The translations under genes were made by a program, and so were the position numbers. A stretch of 46,825 nucleotides of DNA, from the NCBI GenBank assembly GCA_005772855.1, contig SXIK01000104.1:1-46825 (forward strand), given 5' to 3'. Below, in pieces: positions 1 through 7,618 of the stretch. Source of the DNA: Planctomycetia bacterium. GTDB taxonomy: Bacteria > Planctomycetota > UBA8108 > SXIK01. Position 1 is the first letter of the stretch. Every line of letters begins with the position of its first letter. The notes under the pieces are model-generated. The model ran no database searches and was not told where the DNA came from. It worked only from the letters and a program-made list of their open reading frames with translations.

Positions 1-547
1 AATTCCACGGGATGATTTGCCCGACGACACCCACCGGCTCACGCAGCGTGAAGGCATGGAACCGCGCGCCCTGGGCGTATGGCACGGAGATGGGGATGGT
101 TTGTCCCTCGATCTTGGTGGCCCAGCCGGCCATGTAGTGGAAAAGATCGGCCGCGAGTGGCACGTCGGCGACCCTTGCCACTTCCACCGGTTTCCCATTG
201 TCCAGAGATTCCAGCTCCGCAAGCTCATCGCGATGTTGCAGTATGAGATCTCCAATGCGCCAGATGATCCGGCCACGCTCGCTGGGCGACATCGTGCGCC
301 AGGCATGGCGTGGATTGTCGAAGGCCTTGCGCGCAGCGTTCACGGCGCGATCGATGTCCTCCGCCTCACCGGCTGCGGCCATGGCAATGACTTGCCCGGT
401 GGCCGGGTTGTATACGGGAAACGTCTTTCCCGCGGCGGCCTCGATCCAGTGTCCGCCGATGAGCAGTTTCTTGGGACGCGCCAGGAACGTCTCGACGCGA
501 GGGCTGAGCTTGATGTCCGGAATTTCAAGTGTGCTTGCGGTGACCAT
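1..547 (-). CDS. Aldehyde dehydrogenase, N-terminal part (cut by window edge)
   Basis: The reverse strand encodes about 182 residues of a classical NAD(P)-dependent aldehyde dehydrogenase, the enzyme class that oxidises aldehydes to carboxylic acids. The visible part holds family landmarks: LLIGGHWIEAAAGKTFPVYNPATG near residues 28-50, the segment ESLDNGKP around 115, and LREPVGVVGQIIPWN at the very edge, which is the start of the nucleotide-binding region. The catalytic Cys and Glu would lie outside the window. The ATG at 547 is preceded by a strong GGAGGA ribosome site (553-558, read on the reverse strand) at a 5-base spacing. The sequence most resembles the betaine/phenylacetaldehyde-type branch, but the substrate cannot be decided from this fragment. 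Confidence 0.93.
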   Translation of the reverse strand, partial: MVTASTLEIPDIKLSPRVETFLARPKKLLIGGHWIEAAAGKTFPVYNPATGQVIAMAAAGEAEDIDRAVNAARKAFDNPRHAWRTMSPSERGRIIWRIGDLILQHRDELAELESLDNGKPVEVARVADVPLAADLFHYMAGWATKIEGQTIPISVPYAQGARFHAFTLREPVGVVGQIIPWN

Positions 548-770
548 GAGGCTCCTCCGTGGGGGTGCTAGGTGCCGTCAGCATATCTTCGCAGGCACCC
601 GATGCAATCTCCGAGTCTGCGAGCAGATGGACCTTGTGCGTTGCGGCGGGATCTGGGCCGTGGGAACTCGTTGCCCGAGTGTCTTCGAACGACTCGGAGG
701 GAGGCGCGCAACCAGCGGGAGGTTGTGCGTAAGTGGTGACTTTGTGGCGATCCGCAGCTTCGAGGCAAAG

Positions 771-808
771 AAAAAGGGCTCGCGAGTTTTGTCGCAAGCC
801 CTTTTTTT
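771..808 (-). terminator. Rho-independent terminator of the tRNA-Gln gene
   Basis: Read on the reverse strand, GGGCTTGCGA (801-792) pairs with TCGCGAGCCC (785-776) around a 6-base loop, with one G-U pair, and is followed by a T-rich run. It lies six bases beyond the CCA end of the tRNA. The flanking A and T runs make it plausible on both strands, but the only adjacent transcript it fits is the tRNA. Confidence 0.9.
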
Positions 809-813
809 ATTGA

Positions 814-888
814 TGGTTGCCGGACAGGGACTTGAACCCCGACACACAGATTCAGAGTCTGTTGTCCTACCAATTAGACGATCCGGCA
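814..888 (-). tRNA. tRNA-Gln (anticodon CTG)
   Basis: Complete cloverleaf on the reverse strand. Acceptor arms TGCCGGA (888-882) and TCCGGCA (824-818) pair over 7 bp, the discriminator is A at 817, and CCA is encoded at 816-814. The anticodon stem ACAGA/TCTGT encloses loop CTCTGAA with anticodon CTG (855-853), reading CAG glutamine codons. The T arm contains GGTTCAAGT. It has its own promoter (903-932) and terminator, so it looks like a single-gene transcript. Confidence 0.97.
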
Positions 889-902
889 ATAGTGGAAGGG
901 GT

Positions 903-932
903 CTATTACACCGGTCCGGCTTCGGCTTGCAA
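903..932 (-). promoter_or_regulatory. Sigma-70-type promoter for tRNA-Gln
   Basis: On the reverse strand TTGCAA (932-927) and TAATAG (908-903) are 18 bp apart, close to the -35/-10 consensus, with a TG just upstream of the -10. Transcription would begin roughly 7 bases further on, a few bases before the mature tRNA 5' end at 888. Confidence 0.6.
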
Positions 933-998
933 TTGAAAACTCCCCCTGGGCCACTCCTCCCATTGCGCTTTGCTCGGAGTTCGCTATTCTGTTCCCGA

Positions 999-1784
999 AT
1001 GTGCCGATTCCTCGTCTACACGGGCGAGCCCATTGTCCTCAGTGATCTTCTCTACGCCCTGGTGCATTCGATCGTGAAGTAGGGGGTACGCCGCCCATGA
1101 TGAGTAGGACTGTGTTAACGCCGATGGCGTTGGGGTTGGCTGGTATGTGCCCGAGATTTCGCCCGTGCCCGCACTCTTCCGCTCTGCCCAGCCCGTCTGG
1201 ACATGGCCGTCGCTCCGGAGCGTCAGCTTGCTCACCCGGACGGGCCCTGTGTTCGCGCACGTGCGCGCGGCAAGTGAGGGGCTTGAGGTCTCGGAAGCGA
1301 ACAGTCCCCCCCTTCTCGTCGGGCCCTACCTCTGGATGCACAACGGCGCCCTGGGCGCCCACGCGAAATTCCGCGACGGGGCTCGCCGGTTTCTGTCTTT
1401 CGGGTCTGCCGCCAACCTACGAGGGACCACGGACTCCGAGCAACTGTTTGCTCTCTTCCTTGATTTCTTGGCCCAGGGCTCGGGTTCAAGAGATTCAGCA
1501 TCCGGCCTTGCTGACATTATCAGGAAGACCCTGCGCTTTCTCTAGGACTTCCAGCGAGAGACCGACGTGAGAGAGCCGACGACCTTGAATCTTGCCTTGA
1601 ACGATGGCCAGAGCGTCCTTGCGATTCGCCACGCGCCTGGATCGAACAAGCCTCCGCCGTCGCTGCACCATGCTTCGGGCGTGCGGCTTGTTGTCCCTGG
1701 CTCGGCAGGCCTTTCCTCCGCTCCAGCTCCGGTGCCATGCTCGTTGCCCGGCCAGATGAACCCCTGGAGATCTTGACCTTGTGA
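999..1784 (+). pseudogene. Decayed class II glutamine amidotransferase (EgtC/YafJ-like)
   Basis: The reading begins with MCRFLVYTGEPIVLSDLL, which is the N-terminus of class II (Cys2 nucleophile) amidotransferases, and later regains NADGVGVGWYVPE, GPVFAHVRAAS and MHNGALG, all hallmarks of that fold; length (about 260 codons) fits the family. The frame is broken. TAG stops occur at 1080-1082, 1105-1107 and 1543-1545. One extra base, best placed in the G run at 1082-1086, shifts the frame, and a second shift is needed near 1680-1735 to reach the end MLVARPDEPLEILTL. The final TGA (1782-1784) overlaps the GTG start of the next gene, so the ancestor was translationally coupled to the potassium transporter. 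Either a pseudogene or a badly sequenced gene; pseudogene is simpler. Confidence 0.8.
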
Positions 1785-3862
1785 CCCGTCAGCGAGTTGG
1801 CAATGAGCTCTCCCTGCGCGCACGCAAGCGAAGCTTCGCGCTGAGCGAGGCCTCGCTCAGCGCGACCTCGGCCGCCGTCGTCTGGATGGGGCTGGCATGG
1901 ATAGAGAGTGAGGCTCCGTTCCAGCCGGACGAGACCCGGCTTCTCCTCGGGGCAACCGCAGTTTCATCCGCGCTGCTTGCCCTTTGCGCGGTTTTTTCGG
2001 TGATTGGAGGGCGCTGGGTGCTGCCTCTTCTCCTCTTCGCCTGGGGAGCCTGGGCGGTGCCGATCGGACTCAAGGCAGCGGAGGCCCCCACGGTCGCGTT
2101 TCTGTCATTCTCGTGGGCCGCGTTGACGACTTACTTCGTGATTCGCGTCGGCGTCACAACGCACAGAGGTCGCGTCTCCCGGGAGGATGCCGTCGGCGCG
2201 CTGTGGAGTCCATCGGTTCTCTTCTCGGGCAGCTGCGGGCTCCTGCTCGCGGCGACTGCGGTGGGGCATCGGCTCAGCTTGAGACCGATCGGGTCCGGGG
2301 CCGTCCTTGGGCTACTCATCGTGCCTTCAGTCTTTGCGACGGTGGCGGAGTGGCGGCTCGTGCGGAGGGGCTTGCTCAGCGGTTGGAAGGCCCTTGCGCT
2401 GCTTCTCCTGACGCTTCTGGGTGTTCTCCTCTATCCGTTGTCCCTTCCGTTCGGAGGGACCGGGACCGCGCAAGTCTTGCTTGCCGCGAGAGTGATCCTG
2501 GCGATCTTCGGGGCTTTCCAGGCACACGAGACACACCGCGACCTGGTCACGTTTCTCTGGCGAAGACCGGCGCTGCTTGTAGTCCTCACGTTCGTGATCC
2601 TGTGCTCCCTGGGCGGCATGGTGCTCAAGTTTCCCGCGTGCACCACGCACTCGATCTCCCTCATCGACGCCCTTTTCACCTCGGTGAGCGCCGCCTGCGT
2701 GACCGGCTTGATCGTCCTCGATACCCCTGTTGATTTCACTACCGCGGGCCAGGCCGTTATCCTGCTGATCATCCAGGTGGGTGGGCTCGGGATCATGACA
2801 CTGAGCGCCTTTGCGACCCTGTTCCTGGGCCAGAGCTTCGGTTCGCAGGCGGAGCAGGGCCTGAGCGAGATGGTGGGGACGGTCACACCGAGAGCCACTT
2901 TGAGAATGGTCCGGGCGATCGTGCTCTCCACGCTCCTGCTCGAGGGCGTTGGCTCCCTGATTCTCTTTCCCGCGTTTCTTGCCCACGGCATTTCACCGCC
3001 CGAGGCTGCATGGAAGGCAGTCTTTCACTCGGTGAGCGCGTTTTGCAACGCCGGATTCGCGCTCCAGTCGGACAATCTGATGGCCTACAAGTCGAGCCCG
3101 TGGATCCTTCAGACGATCAGCGCCCTGATTATCCTGGGTGGCGTGGGCTTTGGCGTATTGGCGGGGATTTTCGACCTCTTGCGCGGGCGCGTCCGCAAAT
3201 TGTCGCTTCACGCCAAGCTCTCCCTCTCGACCACCGCAATCTTGCTCGTCGCGGCCTTCTTGCTCTTCCTCGTCTTCGAATGGAACCTTTCACTCGCCGG
3301 GCTCACCTTCACAGAAAAAGTTCACAACTCCTGGCTCCAGGGCGTGACTTACCGTACGGCGGGCTTCAACTCGGTCGACTTCACCCGCATTGGGCCCGCC
3401 ACGGTCTACCTTGCCATGATTTTCATGTTCATCGGGGCAAGCCCGGGATCGACGGGTGGCGGCATCAAGACGACCACGGCTGCGGTGCTAGTGCTTGCAG
3501 TACGCTCCGTTTTGAGCCGTTCGGGCGATGTGCAGGCCTTCGGCAGGCGCATTCCCGTGGACATCGTGCGCCGCGCCGCTGCCGTGGCCGCGCTTTCCAT
3601 GGCCTTTATCTGCGGGGGTACGGCAGTGCTCCTCCACACGCAGGCCATTCCCTTTCACTCGATTCTCTTCGAGGTCTATTCCGCCTTTGGTACCGTGGGG
3701 CTTAGCCTCGGCGCCACGCTCTCGCTGGACCCACTCGGGAAGATTGTGGTCATGACGTTGATGCTGGCGGGGCGCACCGGGCCCCTGACAATGGTGGTCC
3801 TTTTCCACCAAGCGCCGCCGAAGCGGCTGCGCTGGACGGCGGAGGATGTCATGGTTGGATGA
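1781..3862 (+). CDS. ktrB: KtrB/TrkH-family potassium uptake channel, long N-terminal form
   Basis: This 693-residue membrane protein is the ion-translocating subunit of a Ktr/Trk potassium uptake system. The core from about residue 260 carries the four pseudo-repeated pore loops: SVSAACVTG (~301-309), SVSAFCNAGF (~417-426), GVTYRTAGFN (~521-530) and SAFGTVGLSLG (~634-644), plus GASPGSTGGGIKTTT (~552-566), a strong family signature. Residues 1-260 add roughly seven extra hydrophobic segments that standard KtrB lacks. The GTG start at 1781 overlaps the TGA of the decayed upstream gene. The partner KtrA gene follows after 9 bases, confirming the role. Upstream extension and the exact start are the least certain points. 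Confidence 0.93.
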   Translation: MTRQRVGNELSLRARKRSFALSEASLSATSAAVVWMGLAWIESEAPFQPDETRLLLGATAVSSALLALCAVFSVIGGRWVLPLLLFAWGAWAVPIGLKAAEAPTVAFLSFSWAALTTYFVIRVGVTTHRGRVSREDAVGALWSPSVLFSGSCGLLLAATAVGHRLSLRPIGSGAVLGLLIVPSVFATVAEWRLVRRGLLSGWKALALLLLTLLGVLLYPLSLPFGGTGTAQVLLAARVILAIFGAFQAHETHRDLVTFLWRRPALLVVLTFVILCSLGGMVLKFPACTTHSISLIDALFTSVSAACVTGLIVLDTPVDFTTAGQAVILLIIQVGGLGIMTLSAFATLFLGQSFGSQAEQGLSEMVGTVTPRATLRMVRAIVLSTLLLEGVGSLILFPAFLAHGISPPEAAWKAVFHSVSAFCNAGFALQSDNLMAYKSSPWILQTISALIILGGVGFGVLAGIFDLLRGRVRKLSLHAKLSLSTTAILLVAAFLLFLVFEWNLSLAGLTFTEKVHNSWLQGVTYRTAGFNSVDFTRIGPATVYLAMIFMFIGASPGSTGGGIKTTTAAVLVLAVRSVLSRSGDVQAFGRRIPVDIVRRAAAVAALSMAFICGGTAVLLHTQAIPFHSILFEVYSAFGTVGLSLGATLSLDPLGKIVVMTLMLAGRTGPLTMVVLFHQAPPKRLRWTAEDVMVG

Positions 3863-3871
3863 AATGAAAAT

Positions 3872-4546
3872 ATGAACCAGAAGTTCCTCGTCATTGGCCT
3901 TGGGCAGTTTGGAACCAGCGTCGCCCGGGGTCTTTCCAAGCACGGTATGGACGTCACTGCGATTGACCCATCCGAGGAGAGGGTCCGGCAAGTGGCACCG
4001 GACGTGGCACGGGCCGTCGTTGTGGACGCCACCGACGAAAGAGCTCTTGAAGAGCTACGCGTGGACTCATTCGACGCGGTCGTCTGTGCGATCGGCGTCG
4101 ACTTCCTGGAGAGCTCCATTCTCTGCACGGCGATCTTGAAGCAGCTGGGCGCGCGCAAGATCGTGGCCCGGGCGAAGAGCCGGATTCACGAGAGAATCCT
4201 CATGGCGCTTGGAGTGGATCGTGTCGTTCAGCCGGAGAGCCTCATGGGGGAGCGCATGGCGTTCGAACTGGCCTCCCCGGGCCTCGTTGGACAGTTCGAT
4301 CTCGGTGAGGGTGTCACGGCAGTCGAGGTTACCGTGCCCGAGAAGTGGGTGGGGCGCACGCTGATCGAGCTCAACCTCCGCAGGCGCTTTGGCGTGACCA
4401 TCGTGGCGCTCCAGCGGAAAGTTGAGGGTGTAAAGACGGTCCTCACGCCGAGTCCAAGCCCTGATCAGCCGCTTCAGCGAGGCGAGGTGGCTCTCGTGCT
4501 GGGCACGTCCGCCGAGGTCGACCACTTCTTGAAGGAGCTTCGCTGA
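3872..4546 (+). CDS. ktrA: KtrA/TrkA-type regulatory subunit of potassium uptake
   Basis: A 224-residue cytoplasmic RCK protein that binds nucleotide and gates the membrane channel encoded just upstream. Residues 4-30 form the Rossmann start FLVIGLGQFGTSVARGL with the GxGxxG glycines, followed by an acidic residue at the end of strand two (AIDPSEE). The TrkA-C domain lies at about 140-224, including VPEKWVGRTLIELNLR, typical of RCK-C. Length is that of single-unit KtrA rather than the duplicated TrkA. It sits 9 bases after the channel gene and its TGA shares one base with the next ATG (TGATG), so three genes form one operon. Confidence 0.94.
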   Translation: MNQKFLVIGLGQFGTSVARGLSKHGMDVTAIDPSEERVRQVAPDVARAVVVDATDERALEELRVDSFDAVVCAIGVDFLESSILCTAILKQLGARKIVARAKSRIHERILMALGVDRVVQPESLMGERMAFELASPGLVGQFDLGEGVTAVEVTVPEKWVGRTLIELNLRRRFGVTIVALQRKVEGVKTVLTPSPSPDQPLQRGEVALVLGTSAEVDHFLKELR

Positions 4547-5505
4547 TGCGCCTTTACACCCAGACGATCCTGGGGCACACGGGCTTGACCCTCACGTTCA
4601 TCGCCATGGGCGCTCTCGGCATCGGGCTGATGGAGCGCATGACGCGGCTGTGCGATAGCGTCCTTGTCGATCACTTGCCGCTTGTGACGGCGGCGCAGGC
4701 GCTGGAGCGTAACACGCTTCTTCACCAGATGGCGCGCCGGGCGGGCACTCCCTCGGAAACGGATGCCCAGGTGAGACTGGCCTACTCGGAGGTCCTGGCA
4801 GCCGCCAGGACCTCCGAGGCACGAGAGCTTGTCGCGAAGCTTCCGACCAAGGAAGGACTCAACCTGGAAGATCCCGCCTCCCTGGAACGTTTCCTTTCCG
4901 CTGCGGCGAGACTTAGTACCTCGAGCGTTGGTCTTGTGCGCCATCGCGTTGAGCACTCGAGCCGAATGGGGCGGAGTGGCGTTGGGTTGGTTGCGTTGGT
5001 GGGAATCATGGGCCTCCTTGTCGCGCTCTACTTTGGATATTGGCTTTCAAGGGCGGTGATGCAGCCCATGGAGCGGCTGGCTCGCGGTCTTGACGAGGTG
5101 CTGGCGGGAAACTCGGCACGGCGATTCTCGGATCAGGGGACACCGGGGGTCATGGCCGAGTTCGCGGCGGGCCTCAACGAGCTCGTCGATCGCCTCCAAC
5201 GCTCCGAGTCGACACCTCGCGTTGACCTGCTCACTGTTTGTGCGGCAGTCGAGAAATTGTGTGAACAGGATTCCCGGGCGAGCGGAATCCTGGCTGGCGG
5301 GCACCGCCTACTGGCTTCGAACGAGGTGGCGCGCAGGCTTGTTTTCGAGCGCAACTCCTCCTTTCAGTGGATCGCAGCCGAAGTGCGGCGGCAAGATCCG
5401 TCGGTCGTCGAAGTCTTGAGTCTGGACGGCCCAGGGGGTGAGAAGCTTGGAGACTTGGTGCGCATTCGAGTTTCCGGTGCCGAACACGGCAGCGGGAAAC
5501 AGTAG
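4546..5505 (+). CDS. Two-TM HAMP-domain protein of the potassium operon, no kinase module
   Basis: A 319-residue inner-membrane protein with the layout of a sensor input half. A first membrane segment (~9-28) is followed by a helical extracytoplasmic region (~30-140), a second segment (~146-170, GLVALVGIMGLLVALYFGYW) and a HAMP-like linker (~171-225, SRAVMQPMERLARGLDEV). The last ~95 residues resemble a small ligand-sensing or PAS-like fold, but no histidine-kinase, GGDEF or methyl-accepting region follows. Start ATG overlaps the ktrA stop. It could report membrane or turgor state to the Ktr system, but that is inference from position only. It ends in TAG nine bases before a large GC-rich repeat. 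Confidence 0.8.
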   Translation: MRLYTQTILGHTGLTLTFIAMGALGIGLMERMTRLCDSVLVDHLPLVTAAQALERNTLLHQMARRAGTPSETDAQVRLAYSEVLAAARTSEARELVAKLPTKEGLNLEDPASLERFLSAAARLSTSSVGLVRHRVEHSSRMGRSGVGLVALVGIMGLLVALYFGYWLSRAVMQPMERLARGLDEVLAGNSARRFSDQGTPGVMAEFAAGLNELVDRLQRSESTPRVDLLTVCAAVEKLCEQDSRASGILAGGHRLLASNEVARRLVFERNSSFQWIAAEVRRQDPSVVEVLSLDGPGGEKLGDLVRIRVSGAEHGSGKQ

Positions 5506-5513
5506 AAGGTTCT

Positions 5514-5885
5514 CATACCTCGCGCGCCCACATGTGAGACATTCCGAATGGGCAGAGGAGGACCATCTCAAGTCTTCTGCTCGTTTCTGCTGGTGGGGGA
5601 GGGGGACCCTCCCCCACGACGGCTCGCCGTCCGAGCGGAGCGAGGGCGGCGGCAACAACGACACGCGGCCCCTCCGGTCGCACGCTGCGCGTGCGCCTCC
5701 GGGCCAGGCTCTCGGGAGCCGCCAGCTTCTCGCTGGCGCCGGCTCCCTCCGAGCCGTTTGCGGCTCCGCCTGCTCGCCGCAAACCCCCTCCTCGGCGCCT
5801 GATGGGCGCCGGGCGCCTCTGGCGCGAGCAGCCGCAACCTTTCGCAGGCTGCAAAAGGTCTCATCACTGCCCGCGTGCGGTATAT
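5514..5885 (+). repeat. Large TATA-ended palindrome-rich element, type B, copy 1
   Basis: A 372-bp very GC-rich block of nested inverted repeats with no convincing gene. Its ends are inverted: ATACCTCGCGCG at the left and CGCGTGCGGTATA at the right, mostly complementary. The first internal hairpin joins GCCCA (5526-5530) with TGGGC (5549-5553) and has GAGACATTCC in its loop. Further stems include GTGGGGGAGG/CCTCCCCCAC (about 5595-5620), GACGG-CTCG-CCGTC, GGCGCC-TGATG-GGCGCC and GCAGCC/GGCTGC near the right end. Closely similar blocks occur at 36594-36868 and 46582 to the right window edge. Here it separates two convergent genes. Confidence 0.9.
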
Positions 5886-5986
5886 CCTCATCCCACCGGC
5901 TATTTGACTCCACGCCCGGAGGTGTTGATTGCGAGGCGCAGAATGAGGCGGTGTTGACGCCGCCCCAGCTCAGGTGCGTGTCGTGG

Positions 5987-7378
5987 TCAGATCTCCCAGC
6001 CCTTGCGGTAGTGCATCGCAACAAGGTCGTTCGCCTCGGGACAATTCTTGGCCTTCATGTTGGGACCGTCCCACTCGAGCTTCTTGCCGGTGCGAAGGGC
6101 AAGATTGCCCAGAAGGATCGTCTCCGTCAGGAGCGCGGCGAAGTCAAAGCTCGAGTATGGTTTCGCACCGCCCTTGATCCCCTGGATCCACTCGAGGGCT
6201 TGCGACTTGTCCGCGTCATCGCCCTCGTCTCTTGAGCGGCGCGGGAGCCACTCCATGGGACCCTTGTAGTCCGCATAGTCCTCGTCCGGAAAAAGCTTGA
6301 AGGCAGAGCCGTAGTCGTCCGGCGAGAAGAGGGTGCCCTTGTCGCCCACGATCATACAGCCGCTGCCGGGAATGTCGCCCGGCTTGAGCTCCTCTCGGCG
6401 CTTCTTCTTGCCGCCCTTGACGCTGGCGAGATTCATGCCCTCGGTGACCTCCGCGGACGGTTTTTTTCCGCCGTCATACCAAAAAAAGCTGACCGGCGGC
6501 AGCTCTCCACGTGCCGGGAACTCAAAGCGGATCGTCGACCAAATCGGCGCCGTGTGAGGGTTCACGCCCGAGGACTCCGCCTCGATGCTCGTCGGGTACT
6601 CCAGCTTGAGCGCCCGGAATGGCAGGTTCGCCGTGTGACAAGCCATGTCACCCAGGGCGCCTGTTCCAAAATCCCACCAGGCGCGCCACTTGAATGGGCA
6701 GTAACCTTCGTTGTAGGGTCGGTCGGCCGCGACTCCAAGCCAAAGGTACCAATCAAGATCGTTGGGAACCGACTGCGAGGGGAGCGGTTGCTCGATACCC
6801 TGAGTCCAAACCGGCCGATTCGACCAGACATGCACCTGGCGCACGGAGCCGATCGCTCCAGCCTGGATCACCTCCACGCCTCTGCGCAGTCCGCTCACCG
6901 CGCTCCCCTGGTTACCCATCTGCGTCACGACGTTGTGCTTGAGCGCCGTCTCACGCAAGAGACGAGCCTCGCCCACCAGGCGAGTGAGGGGCTTCTGGAC
7001 GTAGACATGCTTGCCCATCCGCATGGCTTGAACCGCCACGGGGGCGTGCATGTGGTCTGGCGTCGATACGGTGACCGCGTCAATAGACTTCTCCGTCTCG
7101 AGAAGCTTGCGATAGTCCCGGTAGAAGTTGGCCCCGGGCTGCTCCTTCCGAGCCCTGGCCGCACGCCTTTCATCGACGTCGCAAAGCGCCACAATATTCT
7201 CGCTGGCGCAGTGGGCCATGTCGCCGTAGCCCTTGCCGCCACAACCAACGGAGGCAATGTTGAGCTTCTCGTTGGGCGACTTGCTCTGGGCTGGCGTCAG
7301 GCCTCCGGCCACCCAGAAGCCCATCCCGGCTGCTGCCGTGGACTTCAAAAAGTCACGCCTCGAACTGGAGCGATTCAC
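5987..7378 (-). CDS. Tat-exported Gfo/Idh/MocA-family oxidoreductase
   Basis: A 463-residue NAD(P)-dependent dehydrogenase-like protein, of the family that acts on sugars, inositols and related compounds. The N-terminus has a twin-arginine signal, SSRRDFLKSTAAAGMGFWVA, so it is exported folded. The Rossmann motif VGCGGKG is at about 45, and the usual EKP motif is replaced by QKP (VYVQKPLTRLV, ~125-135), a variant common in exported members. HTA-type residues of the C-terminal domain are seen in GALGDMACHTANLPFRAL. The GTG start at 7378 is supported by AAGGAG seven bases upstream; substrate unknown. A second family member lies at 45400-46548, but the two share little beyond the fold. Confidence 0.92.
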   Translation of the reverse strand: MNRSSSRRDFLKSTAAAGMGFWVAGGLTPAQSKSPNEKLNIASVGCGGKGYGDMAHCASENIVALCDVDERRAARARKEQPGANFYRDYRKLLETEKSIDAVTVSTPDHMHAPVAVQAMRMGKHVYVQKPLTRLVGEARLLRETALKHNVVTQMGNQGSAVSGLRRGVEVIQAGAIGSVRQVHVWSNRPVWTQGIEQPLPSQSVPNDLDWYLWLGVAADRPYNEGYCPFKWRAWWDFGTGALGDMACHTANLPFRALKLEYPTSIEAESSGVNPHTAPIWSTIRFEFPARGELPPVSFFWYDGGKKPSAEVTEGMNLASVKGGKKKRREELKPGDIPGSGCMIVGDKGTLFSPDDYGSAFKLFPDEDYADYKGPMEWLPRRSRDEGDDADKSQALEWIQGIKGGAKPYSSFDFAALLTETILLGNLALRTGKKLEWDGPNMKAKNCPEANDLVAMHYRKGWEI

Positions 7379-7602
7379 GCAGTATCTCCTTGAAATGGCA
7401 TTTCCGAAGTCCTCCTGCCACGAACTCGATTCATACTTGGGATTGTCTCATGGTTCGAAAGACCCGCAAGCAAGCCTCCAGGAACTCTTCAGGCTGCATC
7501 CAGCTTGATCTGCACTCAACTCGGCGAGGCTTGGCGGGCTGAAAATCCCGGGGCAAACCTAGCACAGCCTTTTTGGGACCAGAAAGAGTGAGCGAGCCGA
7601 TC

Positions 7603-7608
7603 TATAAT
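7603..7608 (+). promoter_or_regulatory. Perfect -10 hexamer just upstream of nadE
   Basis: TATAAT matches the sigma-70 -10 consensus exactly. It ends 10 bases before the first nadE ATG, so the transcript would begin only a few bases before that codon. No convincing -35 box is present at 16-18 bp. A downstream ATG at 7640 would leave a short leader of about 25 bases instead. Confidence 0.45.
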
Positions 7609-7618
7609 CGGACTCACA

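Noticed and set aside
5438-6235. Long open frames across the type B element
   Set aside because: GC-rich palindromes keep several frames open on both strands; no motif or ribosome site, and they overlap the 3' ends of two real genes.
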